From: an uncultured Porphyromonadaceae bacterium
GTDB taxonomy: Bacteria; Bacteroidota; Bacteroidia; Bacteroidales; Muribaculaceae
Direction: 5' to 3'
DNA: 41,557 nt
NCBI GenBank assembly: GCA_947175425.1
Contig: CAMWMR010000021.1
Location: forward strand, 1 to 41,557
The notes below the pieces were generated by a model. It was not told where the DNA came from, ran no database searches, and saw only the letters and a program-made list of their open reading frames with translations. Shown here piece by piece: positions 1 through 7,012 of this stretch; within the stretch, counting starts at the first letter, position 1, and each line of letters begins with the position of its first letter. The position numbers were made by a program, and so were the translations under genes.

Positions 1-24
1 TCTAAACCTTAAAAATCTAATCCT

Positions 25-69
25 ATGAAAAAACTAATTCAATACTTTACTTCTTTCTGCTGTTGCTGA
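25..69 (+). CDS. Possible 14-aa polycysteine peptide (leader or mini-gene)
   Basis: An ATG at 25 opens a 14-codon frame, MKKLIQYFTSFCCC, ending in TGA at 67-69. It has a basic start, a hydrophobic/aromatic middle and three consecutive cysteines (TGC TGT TGC) just before the stop. An A-rich stretch precedes it, as is usual for Bacteroidetes starts. I do not recognise the peptide. It could be a cysteine-sensing leader, a small membrane peptide, or chance. A weak hairpin with a T-run (109-130) and then the rnz promoter follow, so it may belong to a separate short transcript or to the tail of an upstream unit that is cut off by the window edge. No homology evidence is available to me. Confidence 0.3.
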   Translation: MKKLIQYFTSFCCC

Positions 70-108
70 TTGTAATACGTATTGAAAGCGCCTATTGTTG
101 TGTCAGCG

Positions 109-130
109 AGCCTATTTTTATGGCTTTTTT
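109..130 (+). terminator. Weak hairpin plus T-run before rnz
   Basis: AGCC (109-112) can pair with GGCT (122-125) across a 9-nt AT loop, followed by six T (125-130). Four base pairs is short for an intrinsic terminator. The position, after the mini-ORF and before the rnz promoter, suits one. Confidence 0.25.
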
Positions 131-154
131 GCATAATTCCTCGGGGATTTTAGC

Positions 155-162
155 TAATTTTG
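155..162 (+). promoter_or_regulatory. Bacteroidetes -7 element for rnz (TAATTTTG)
   Basis: TAATTTTG matches the Bacteroidetes -7 consensus TAnnTTTG exactly. The rnz ATG follows after only four bases, so transcription from this site would begin at or next to the start codon. A TTG at 129-131 is a possible -33 element, but its spacing (23 bp) is longer than the usual 19 or so. Confidence 0.5.
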
Positions 163-166
163 CCAT

Positions 167-1084
167 ATGTCATATTTCAACGTCACAATACTTGGCTGCG
201 GCTCCGCAACGCCCACTCTCCGGCACATGCCAAGTTCCCAGATAATTGCATACCGCCAACATAATTTCCTTATGGATTGCGGCGAAGGCACACAGCTTCA
301 GCTGCGGCGCTACGGCATATCGTTCGCACGCATAAATCATATATTCCTCTCTCATCTGCACGGCGACCATTTTCTTGGCCTTCCCGGCTTGCTTTCCACC
401 ATGGCGCTGCACGATGTGCAGGGAACTGTAACCGTACACACCTTTGCCGAAGGTGCGCAGGAGCTTGCAAGGCTAATGAACATGGTTTGCCCTACCCGAC
501 CCTACGAGCTCAAATTCAATATCGTAGAGCCAAAAAGCACGCAGACGGTTTTTGAAGACAACAACATTATTGTAACCGCATTCCCGCTGTATCACCGTGT
601 TCCCTGCGTGGGATACCGTTTTGAGGAGAAACCCAAACTGCGGCATATCGACGGCGCCGCCGTGGAATTCTACGGAGTTCCTCATTATATGCGGCAGAAA
701 ATCAAGGAAGGCGCAGATTTTGTCCGTCCCGACGGAAGTCTTGTTCCAAACGAAAGGCTCACTACCTCTCCTTCGCCGACAAAAAGTTATGCCTATTGCT
801 CGGACACGGCTTTCAATCCCGCCGTTGCCGAGAGCGTAAAGGGAATCCACACCGTGTACCATGAATCCACCTACGGCGACGAGCAAAAAGTAAAAGCATC
901 GTCGCGCGGGCATGCCACGGCAAGGGAAGCGGGACGCATTGCAGCAATGGCCGGTGCTAACACGCTTATACTGGGACACTACTCCAAAACAATTACCGAT
1001 GAATCGCTGCTTGCCGCCCAGGCCGCCGAGGAATTCGGCGGAACAGTAATTGCAGGCAACGAAGGCATTAAGATAGAACTGTAA
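167..1084 (+). CDS. rnz: Ribonuclease Z
   Basis: This is a metallo-beta-lactamase-fold endonuclease that removes the 3' trailer of precursor tRNAs. The 305 residues fit the short bacterial RNase Z form. The N-terminus (ILGCGSATPT, residues 8-17) is the usual family start. The zinc-binding motif HLHGDH is at 63-68, preceded by the DCGEGTQ segment (37-43). A later HES (about 232) and a GHYS segment near residue 272 fit the remaining metal ligands. The ATG at 167 is supported by family alignment from memory, and it lies directly after a TAnnTTTG promoter element. tadA follows 4 bp later, and lpxB after that, so the three probably share a transcript. Two of these genes act on tRNA. Confidence 0.95.
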   Translation: MSYFNVTILGCGSATPTLRHMPSSQIIAYRQHNFLMDCGEGTQLQLRRYGISFARINHIFLSHLHGDHFLGLPGLLSTMALHDVQGTVTVHTFAEGAQELARLMNMVCPTRPYELKFNIVEPKSTQTVFEDNNIIVTAFPLYHRVPCVGYRFEEKPKLRHIDGAAVEFYGVPHYMRQKIKEGADFVRPDGSLVPNERLTTSPSPTKSYAYCSDTAFNPAVAESVKGIHTVYHESTYGDEQKVKASSRGHATAREAGRIAAMAGANTLILGHYSKTITDESLLAAQAAEEFGGTVIAGNEGIKIEL

Positions 1085-1088
1085 AACT

Positions 1089-1541
1089 ATGCTTGGCGAC
1101 GAATATTTTATGGGTCTCGCCCTAAACGAGGCCAGAATGGCTGCCGCCGAGGGAGAAATTCCCGTCGGTGCCGTGATTGTGGCGGCCAACGGGCGTGTGA
1201 TTGGCCGGGGACACAACCAGACTGAACGCTTGGGCGATGTAACGGCTCATGCCGAAATGCTTGCCATAGGCGCAGCCACTCAGACGCTCGGCGGCAAATA
1301 CCTGCCGGGCTGCACCTTATACGTTACCTTGGAGCCTTGCCCCATGTGTGCCGGAGCGATTGGCTGGAGCCAGTTGGGCAGAATTGTGATAGGCGCCCCC
1401 GACCCCAAACGCGGCTACAGCACCATACTGCGTCCCGGCGCGACACCGTTTCATCCCCGCGCCGAAGTATGCGAGGGGATACGCGAAGGCGAATGCCGCG
1501 CCGTTATACGCGATTTTTTTCTTGACAAACGAACCAAGTAA
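1089..1541 (+). CDS. tadA: tRNA-specific adenosine deaminase
   Basis: TadA is a zinc-dependent cytidine-deaminase-fold enzyme that converts the wobble adenosine A34 of tRNA-Arg(ACG) to inosine. The 150-residue length is normal. The catalytic HAE motif is at 54-56 (His zinc ligand, Glu proton shuttle), and the other two ligands are in PCPMC at 83-87. The EGEIPVGAVIV segment (21-31) is typical of TadA rather than of a generic deaminase. It starts 4 bp after rnz and ends 6 bp before lpxB, in an apparent operon. I see nothing odd in it. Confidence 0.95.
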   Translation: MLGDEYFMGLALNEARMAAAEGEIPVGAVIVAANGRVIGRGHNQTERLGDVTAHAEMLAIGAATQTLGGKYLPGCTLYVTLEPCPMCAGAIGWSQLGRIVIGAPDPKRGYSTILRPGATPFHPRAEVCEGIREGECRAVIRDFFLDKRTK

Positions 1542-1547
1542 GCACTC

Positions 1548-2681
1548 ATGCACTACTTTATAATAGCAGGAGAAGCTTCGGGCGACCTCCACGGAGCACA
1601 TCTCATCCAAGCCTTGCAGCGTCACGACCCCGATGCCGTAATTACCTTTCTCGGAGGTGACAAAATGGCTGAAGCCTCGGGCGAACAACCCGTTATCCAT
1701 TATCGCGACATGGCCTTCATGGGTTTCAGCGAAGTTCTGCGCAATATAGGGAAAATCGGTCGCAATCTTTCCAAAGCCCGCGAGGCATTGAGAATGGCAA
1801 AACCCGACTGCCTTATCCTGATTGACTACCCCTCGTTCAACCTCAAGGTTGCCGCTACCGCCGCCAAAGAGAATATTCCGGTATACTATTACATATCGCC
1901 AAAGATATGGGCATGGAAAAAATGGCGCCTCGCCACAATTAAAAAGCGGGTGAAAAAAGTGCTGTGCATACTGCCATTTGAACCCACTTTCTACAAAGCC
2001 AACAAAGCTCCCATAGCCACATACGTGGGCAACGCGTCGGTGGAAGAAGTGGATGCGGCCATGCTCTCCGTGCTTCCGCGCGAAGAATTCCTGAAAAAAC
2101 ACAAATTACGCGACCGCCCGCTCATAGCCCTCATGCCCGGCAGCCGGTTGGGCGAAATTCGCAACAATCTCGCCGTTATGCGCCTTGCCGCCGACACTTT
2201 CCCGCAATACCGTCCGGTTATTATAGCCGCTCCCGGAATCGACGACGAGGTGTACAACAAATGGGGCGGAATACGCCTGCCTATACTCCGTGACGACGCC
2301 GTGCAGGTGCTTGCCCACTGCCGCGCGGCTCTTGTGACTTCGGGTACCGCTACTTTGGAAACCGCTCTTTGCGGCATTCCTCAAGTGGTGTGCTACCGTG
2401 CTAACGGCGCCAAAATATCGTACGATATAATGGAAAAGATACTGGACATTGAATTTGTTTCGCTGCCCAATCTTATTACCGGCAAAAAGATTGTTCCCGA
2501 AATGCTGGTACACAACTGCACTCCTTCGCTTGTAGCCGACCAACTCGGGCCGCTGCTGCGACAGGATTCTCCCGAGCGACTTGCACAAACCGAGGGCTAC
2601 ACCCTTATGCGTGAAATATTGGGACGGCACAATGCCGCCGACAACGCCGCAAGCATCATCGTCCGGGACTTGCGGAGCTGA
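1548..2681 (+). CDS. lpxB: Lipid-A-disaccharide synthase
   Basis: LpxB is a GT19 enzyme that joins UDP-2,3-diacylglucosamine to lipid X, making the tetra-acylated disaccharide precursor of lipid A at the inner face of the inner membrane. The 377-residue length is typical. Hallmarks visible are AGEASGD (7-13), the YPSFNLK segment (94-100), the ISPKIWAWK segment (116-124) and the PGSR motif (197-200) followed by EI. Its presence shows a Gram-negative cell with LPS or lipooligosaccharide. It is the third gene of the rnz-tadA-lpxB run, and a fresh promoter-like element follows it at 2693. Confidence 0.95.
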   Translation: MHYFIIAGEASGDLHGAHLIQALQRHDPDAVITFLGGDKMAEASGEQPVIHYRDMAFMGFSEVLRNIGKIGRNLSKAREALRMAKPDCLILIDYPSFNLKVAATAAKENIPVYYYISPKIWAWKKWRLATIKKRVKKVLCILPFEPTFYKANKAPIATYVGNASVEEVDAAMLSVLPREEFLKKHKLRDRPLIALMPGSRLGEIRNNLAVMRLAADTFPQYRPVIIAAPGIDDEVYNKWGGIRLPILRDDAVQVLAHCRAALVTSGTATLETALCGIPQVVCYRANGAKISYDIMEKILDIEFVSLPNLITGKKIVPEMLVHNCTPSLVADQLGPLLRQDSPERLAQTEGYTLMREILGRHNAADNAASIIVRDLRS

Positions 2682-2692
2682 AAAAGAATTGC

Positions 2693-2700
2693 TAATTTTG
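2693..2700 (+). promoter_or_regulatory. Bacteroidetes -7 element upstream of the sigma-54 activator gene
   Basis: TAATTTTG fits TAnnTTTG exactly. A TTG at 2670-2672 lies 20 bp upstream and is a reasonable -33 element. The ATG at 2728 is 27 bp downstream, giving a short 5' leader. The site opens a new unit running at least to secG. Confidence 0.5.
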
Positions 2701-2727
2701 TATTTGCAAATAACAATTATCACGTAA

Positions 2728-3984
2728 ATGCCCGAGAATAATAAACCAGCAAGCGTAAATCCGCAGGTGCTGCAAGCCAAGCAGCGCTTCGGTATAATAG
2801 GCAACGCCCCGGCACTGACAGCGGCCGTGGAGCGCGCCATTCGCGTGGCTCCTATCGACCTCTCGGTGCTCGTTACCGGCGAAAGCGGCTCCGGCAAGGA
2901 GTTTTTTCCGCAGATAATACATGCTTTCAGCGCACGCAAGCATGCAAAATATATAGCCGTCAATTGCGGCGCCATTCCCGAGGGCACAATCGACTCCGAG
3001 CTTTTCGGGCACGAGAAAGGTGCTTTTACAGGCGCCGTTGATTCCCGCAAAGGTTATTTCGAGGAAGCCGACGGAGGTACCATATTCCTTGACGAAGTGG
3101 CCGAGCTTCCCCTCACCACTCAGGCACGACTGCTGCGTGTGCTGGAAAGCGGCGAATACCTCAAAGTAGGCTCAAGCACCGTTCGCAAGACAAGCGTACG
3201 AATCGTGGCCGCCACAAACGTGGACCTTATACGCGCCGTCGCCGACGGCCGTTTCCGGGAGGATTTGTTCTACCGCCTGTCCACAATACAGATACACATC
3301 CCGCCACTGCGCGACCGTGGCAACGACATCCGCCTGCTTGCGCGCAAATTCGCGGCCGATTTCAGCGAACGCTATCGAACTCCCGCCATAAGTTTCAGCG
3401 AGGAAGCCGAAACAGCAATGCGACACTACCGCTGGCCCGGAAACGTGCGTCAGCTCAAGAACATTGTCGAGCAGATGGCTCTGTTTGAAACCGGAGGAAC
3501 GGTAACTACCGAAACTCTCGCCCACTATCTGCCCGACAGCACCGACTCGCTCATGCCGGTTGCAACCGGAGGCGATACGCACAACTATGCCCGCGAGCGC
3601 GAAATGCTTTTTGGAATGATATTCAACCTGCAATCGCGAATCGACCAGCTGCAGGAACGTCTTGACGCCCGCGAAAACGGCATATTGCACAAAAGTCCGC
3701 TGCTCGATGCCACCGCAGGCGACAATCCTGCCGCACTGCTTCCCACAGCCCTTGTGGTGCGACGCGATGAAAAAACAATAGACTTGCCCCACGAAACTCC
3801 GGAATGGGCCGAAGTCGGATACTCCGAGGTTGAACCTACTCCCGAGAGCCTTGAACACAAGGAAAGAGAAGCCATAAAACTCGCGCTGGAACGAAACGAC
3901 GGACGTCGTCGCGCCGCCGCCGCCGACCTGCAGATTTCCGAGCGGACTCTTTACCGCAAAATAAAAGAATATGGATTGGACTAA
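2728..3984 (+). CDS. Sigma-54-dependent transcriptional activator (AAA+ and Fis-type HTH, no receiver domain)
   Basis: This looks like a bacterial enhancer-binding protein that remodels sigma-54 RNA polymerase. Order of parts: a short N-terminal tail (1-20); an AAA+ domain (about 21-260) with Walker A GESGSGKE (51-58), the sigma-54-contacting GAFTGA loop (98-103) and Walker B in GGTIFLDEV (116-124); a charged, probably coiled-coil stretch (about 286-316); and a Fis-type helix-turn-helix (375-418). There is no CheY-like receiver, GAF or PAS domain, so it resembles PspF-type activators whose activity is set by a partner protein or by level. lptE overlaps its end by 14 bp, and a TPR-like gene and secG follow, which suggests a role linked to the envelope. 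The regulated promoters are not visible here. Confidence 0.9.
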   Translation: MPENNKPASVNPQVLQAKQRFGIIGNAPALTAAVERAIRVAPIDLSVLVTGESGSGKEFFPQIIHAFSARKHAKYIAVNCGAIPEGTIDSELFGHEKGAFTGAVDSRKGYFEEADGGTIFLDEVAELPLTTQARLLRVLESGEYLKVGSSTVRKTSVRIVAATNVDLIRAVADGRFREDLFYRLSTIQIHIPPLRDRGNDIRLLARKFAADFSERYRTPAISFSEEAETAMRHYRWPGNVRQLKNIVEQMALFETGGTVTTETLAHYLPDSTDSLMPVATGGDTHNYAREREMLFGMIFNLQSRIDQLQERLDARENGILHKSPLLDATAGDNPAALLPTALVVRRDEKTIDLPHETPEWAEVGYSEVEPTPESLEHKEREAIKLALERNDGRRRAAAADLQISERTLYRKIKEYGLD

Positions 3985-4498
3985 ACACCTGCGTCTCACA
4001 GTCTTTTGTGCGGTAATGATTATTGCCGCCATCGTGCCGTCGTGCCGCATAAGCATAACAATGAACGGCTCGGCCATAGACTATAACGTGTACAAAACCG
4101 TGCGCGTAAGCAATTTCCCGATACGCGCGGCGCTGGTGTATCCTCCGCTGCAGTCGATGTTTGAGAACGAACTGCTCGACTATATTTCCAAAAACACCCG
4201 CCTGCAGACAACCGACGGCCCCTCCGACCTTGAAATAGAGGGTGAAATCACGGGATACAACCTCACCCCCCAGGCCGTTACCGAAAATGCGCTTGCATCC
4301 ATGACGCGTCTCACAATAACCGTACGTGTCAAGTACACCGACAATAAGGAAGAAAACAAGGACGTAGACCAGACTTTCAGCGCTTACAGGGATTTCCCCG
4401 CTACCGAAATGCTTACCGACGTACAGGATTCGCTGTGCGAGGAAATATGCGAAGAACTTGTAGAACTTATTTTTAACGCAACTTTGGGCAACTGGTAA
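3971..4498 (+). CDS. lptE: LptE-like LPS-assembly lipoprotein
   Basis: This is a 175-aa predicted lipoprotein. An N-terminal hydrophobic signal ends in a lipobox-like VPSC, giving Cys25 as the lipidated residue. The body has the alpha/beta pattern of the LptE family, with a segment PPLQSMFENELLDYI (about 57-71) and a late Thr-rich strand. LptE plugs the LptD barrel at the outer membrane and helps deliver LPS to the surface. The start overlaps the end of the sigma-54 activator gene by 14 bp, pointing to translational coupling, and the following gene begins 1 bp after its stop. The assignment rests on lipobox, length and gene order remembered from Bacteroidetes. A generic lipoprotein is the alternative. 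Confidence 0.75.
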   Translation: MDWTKHLRLTVFCAVMIIAAIVPSCRISITMNGSAIDYNVYKTVRVSNFPIRAALVYPPLQSMFENELLDYISKNTRLQTTDGPSDLEIEGEITGYNLTPQAVTENALASMTRLTITVRVKYTDNKEENKDVDQTFSAYRDFPATEMLTDVQDSLCEEICEELVELIFNATLGNW

Positions 4499-4499
4499 C

Positions 4500-5303
4500 A
4501 TGGACGACAGGCAAGCACAAACATTACTAAAGCACATTGCAGCGCTGCCCGACGGTGAAAAAATTACGCATCCCGAGGCGGAAGCTCTGCTTGCCATGCT
4601 CGAGCGTTATCCTTACTTCACCACAGCGGCGCTTATGCTTATACGGCATATGCCCGACAGCATATCGCCCGAACAGGTATCGGCCATTCAGAACCGCCTG
4701 GCTGTGACAGCTCCGTGCGCACGCACACTTGCCTTTGCCATGCACGGCGACGAATGGGCCAAGTTCTATCCTCCCTTGCAGGCTTCGGAATTGCCCGAAA
4801 CAACCGATGTGATCGACACATTCCTGCGCACCTACGGCGCCTGCACACCCGAGGAGGAAAAAATGCTTGAACAGATGATTTTCAATCCTACTCCCGACTA
4901 TGCCGAGCTGCTTGCCCGCCAGGAGCAGGAAGAATTGCCCGAACAGAGCGAGGAGGAAGACCCGCTTTCGCAGGACGCACGTATAAACGCGTTTATACGC
5001 AGCCAACACCCCGCCTCGCCGGCTCATCACACCGAGCCGGAAATGCCCGATGAAGACACCGATGAACACGTGAGCGTGAACAAGCCCGAACCCGGCGACG
5101 ACTCGCTTTTGTCGGAAAGTCTGGCTCATATTTTCATAAAACAGGGGCGTTACGAGCGCGCATATGAAATTATATCGGGCATAAGCTTGAAATATCCAAA
5201 AAAAAGTGCTTACTTTGCAGACCAATTGCGTTTTTTGCAGAAACTGATAATAAACCAGCGCCGACTGAGCGACCTCGCCGGGCAAGGCGCAGCAGATAAA
5301 TAA
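4500..5303 (+). CDS. Conserved hypothetical protein with a C-terminal TPR-like segment
   Basis: I recognise this 267-aa protein only by position. The N-terminal 110 residues are helical (EALLAMLERYPYFTTAALML is representative). The middle, about 135-200, is acidic, Pro/Glu-rich and probably disordered. The last 60 residues (LAHIFIKQGRYERAYEIISG and onward) look like one tetratricopeptide unit followed by a capping helix. No signal peptide or membrane segment is seen, so it is probably cytoplasmic. It sits 1 bp after lptE and 8 bp before secG. This lptE-TPR-secG neighbourhood is, as I recall, common in Bacteroidales and suggests an envelope-assembly accessory role. The molecular function is unknown. 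Confidence 0.7.
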   Translation: MDDRQAQTLLKHIAALPDGEKITHPEAEALLAMLERYPYFTTAALMLIRHMPDSISPEQVSAIQNRLAVTAPCARTLAFAMHGDEWAKFYPPLQASELPETTDVIDTFLRTYGACTPEEEKMLEQMIFNPTPDYAELLARQEQEELPEQSEEEDPLSQDARINAFIRSQHPASPAHHTEPEMPDEDTDEHVSVNKPEPGDDSLLSESLAHIFIKQGRYERAYEIISGISLKYPKKSAYFADQLRFLQKLIINQRRLSDLAGQGAADK

Positions 5304-5311
5304 TTATAACT

Positions 5312-5674
5312 ATGCACGTTGTCATAATTGTATTGACAGTAATTGTCGCCGTACTTCTCATCGGTATCGTACTCATTCAGAAATCCAAAGGCGGCGGTCT
5401 TTCGTCGCAGTTCGGCGCAGCCGGCTCCGTAATGGGTGTACGCCAGACCAACAGCTTCCTTGAAAATGCCACCTGGACACTTGTAGGCTGTCTCGTTCTT
5501 CTTTCCATCATCTCGGCATTCACCATGCCCAAGAACAACGGTCAGGCTCTTCGCACCGCTCCCCAGGCTCCCGCTGCCGTAACTGTTCCCGCCGACCAGT
5601 TCGACACCCCCGCAGCAACCGAAGTTCCCGCTGTGGCTGCCGAAGCTGTTGAAGTAACCGAAACCGAAGAATAA
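5312..5674 (+). CDS. secG: Preprotein translocase subunit SecG
   Basis: SecG is the small non-essential subunit of the SecYEG channel and eases insertion cycles of SecA. The 120-aa product has two membrane helices (about 2-22 and 52-70) joined by a loop with the family signature KSKGGGLSSQFG (24-35). The tail after residue 75 is an Ala/Pro/Glu-rich extension not needed for the fold and common in Bacteroidetes. It is the last gene of the sigma-54 activator-lptE-TPR-secG run; a stable hairpin follows its stop. Confidence 0.93.
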   Translation: MHVVIIVLTVIVAVLLIGIVLIQKSKGGGLSSQFGAAGSVMGVRQTNSFLENATWTLVGCLVLLSIISAFTMPKNNGQALRTAPQAPAAVTVPADQFDTPAATEVPAVAAEAVEVTETEE

Positions 5675-5696
5675 TTACGGAATAAATTTTTACTTT

Positions 5697-5724
5697 TCAT
5701 ATCCTGCCTTACGGCGGGGTATGA
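5697..5724 (+). other. Stable 12-bp hairpin between secG and the U32 gene
   Basis: TCATATCCTGCC (5697-5708) pairs completely with GGCGGGGTATGA (5713-5724), two of the pairs being G-T, around a four-base loop TTAC. No T-run follows, so it is not a classic terminator. It may be an RNA-stabilising or processing element at the 3' end of the secG message, or part of the leader of the next gene. Confidence 0.5.
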
Positions 5725-5757
5725 ATTGTTGTATAGCAACTCCAACAAAAAAACGAT

Positions 5758-7008
5758 ATGTCACTCTCACGCAGCGACTTTGAAATAATGGCTCCTGTAG
5801 GGAGCTATGAATCGCTCACGGCAGCAATCGATGCCGGAACCGATGCCATTTACTTTGGCGTAGAAGGTCTTAATATGCGCTCGCGCTCAAGCGCCAACTT
5901 CACCCTCGACGACCTGCGCGACATTGCCGAAACATGCAACAAGGCAAATGTAAAGACTTACCTGACAGTCAACACAATAGCCTACGACGCCGACCTTCCC
6001 CGCGTGGAAGAAGTTGTAAAAGCGGCAAAAGAAGCCGGCATAAGCGCCATAATTGCCTCCGACATTGCCGTTATTCAGATTTGCCGCCGCAACAATGTGG
6101 AAGTACACATATCCACGCAATGCAATATTTCCAACATAGAGGCAGTGCGCTTCTATGCCGCGTTCGCCGATGTGGTGGTGCTTGCCCGCGAACTTAACAT
6201 GGAGCAGGTGAAAGCCATAAGCAATGCTATTGAAGCCGAAAACATTTGCGGTCCGCACGGACAAAAGATTCGCATCGAAATGTTTTGCCACGGCGCCTTG
6301 TGTATGGCAGTAAGCGGAAAATGCTATCTTAGCCTACACCAGATGAATTCCAGCGCAAACCGTGGTGCCTGCACGCAGATTTGCCGCCGCGGATACGAAG
6401 TGACCGACCTTGAGACAGGCGACCAATTAGCTGTTGAAAACAAATACATAATGTCGCCCAAGGATTTGAAAACCATTCATTTCCTCGACCGCATGGTGGA
6501 TGCAGGCGTACGCGTTTTCAAAATTGAAGGACGCGCACGAGGCGCAGAATATGTACATACTGCCGTGCGCTGTTACTCCGAAGCCCTCGAAAGCCTGTGC
6601 GACGGCAGCTACAATGCCGAGAAAGTGGCTGAATGGGACCAACAGTTGGCCAAAATCTTTAACCGAGGCTTCTGGGACGGCTACTACATGGGACAGCGTC
6701 TGGGCGAATGGAGCGCCAAATACGGTTCTTCGGCCACAAGGGTAAAGGAATATGTGGCAAAAGGGGTGAAATACTTCTCCAAGCTCGGCGTGGGCGAATT
6801 CTTTATGGAAGCCGGCGAGCTGCATCGCGGCGACGAAATAATAATCACAGGACCGACAACAGGAGCGGTTATTATTACAGCCGACGACATACGCGTGGAC
6901 GGCAAAAGCGTGGAGCGCACCGTAAAAGGCGAAAGTTTCTCCATTGCCGTTCCCGGCAAAATACGTCCTGCCGACCGCCTTTACCGTTGGAAACCTACAA
7001 ACAACTGA
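5758..7008 (+). CDS. trhP: U32 family protein, TrhP (YegQ)-like tRNA hydroxylation factor
   Basis: This 416-aa protein belongs to peptidase family U32, whose studied members mostly act in RNA hydroxylation; TrhP helps form 5-hydroxyuridine at tRNA position 34. A TIM-barrel-like start (APVGSYESLTAAIDAGTDAI, 12-31) is followed by the U32 signature EMFCHGALCMAVSGKC (174-189). Cys182, Cys189, Cys205 and Cys209 are candidates for iron-sulfur ligands. A small beta-barrel domain occupies roughly 335-412. A U32 protein of about 410 residues suits TrhP better than the longer RlhA, but that split is by length and memory. The start follows the 5697-5724 hairpin, and the mscM-like gene begins 4 bp after its stop. 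Confidence 0.85.
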   Translation: MSLSRSDFEIMAPVGSYESLTAAIDAGTDAIYFGVEGLNMRSRSSANFTLDDLRDIAETCNKANVKTYLTVNTIAYDADLPRVEEVVKAAKEAGISAIIASDIAVIQICRRNNVEVHISTQCNISNIEAVRFYAAFADVVVLARELNMEQVKAISNAIEAENICGPHGQKIRIEMFCHGALCMAVSGKCYLSLHQMNSSANRGACTQICRRGYEVTDLETGDQLAVENKYIMSPKDLKTIHFLDRMVDAGVRVFKIEGRARGAEYVHTAVRCYSEALESLCDGSYNAEKVAEWDQQLAKIFNRGFWDGYYMGQRLGEWSAKYGSSATRVKEYVAKGVKYFSKLGVGEFFMEAGELHRGDEIIITGPTTGAVIITADDIRVDGKSVERTVKGESFSIAVPGKIRPADRLYRWKPTNN

Positions 7009-7012
7009 AAAT

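Noticed and set aside
74-83. Palindrome AATACGTATT
   Set aside because: A 10-bp palindrome could be an operator, but a single copy with no partner and no known regulator gives no support beyond chance.
473-1216. Long minus-strand open frame (247 codons) opposite rnz and tadA
   Set aside because: It lies against two well-recognised genes, has Cys/Arg-rich translation without any family feature, and arises from codon bias on the plus strand.
4527-5285. 252-codon minus-strand frame opposite the TPR-like gene
   Set aside because: Its translation is full of Cys, His and Phe with no recognisable domain; the plus-strand frame fits tightly between lptE and secG.
6944-7012. Upstream start for the mechanosensitive channel
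   Set aside because: It would lie inside the U32 gene and add 23 residues with no family similarity; ATG 7013 is next to the U32 stop.
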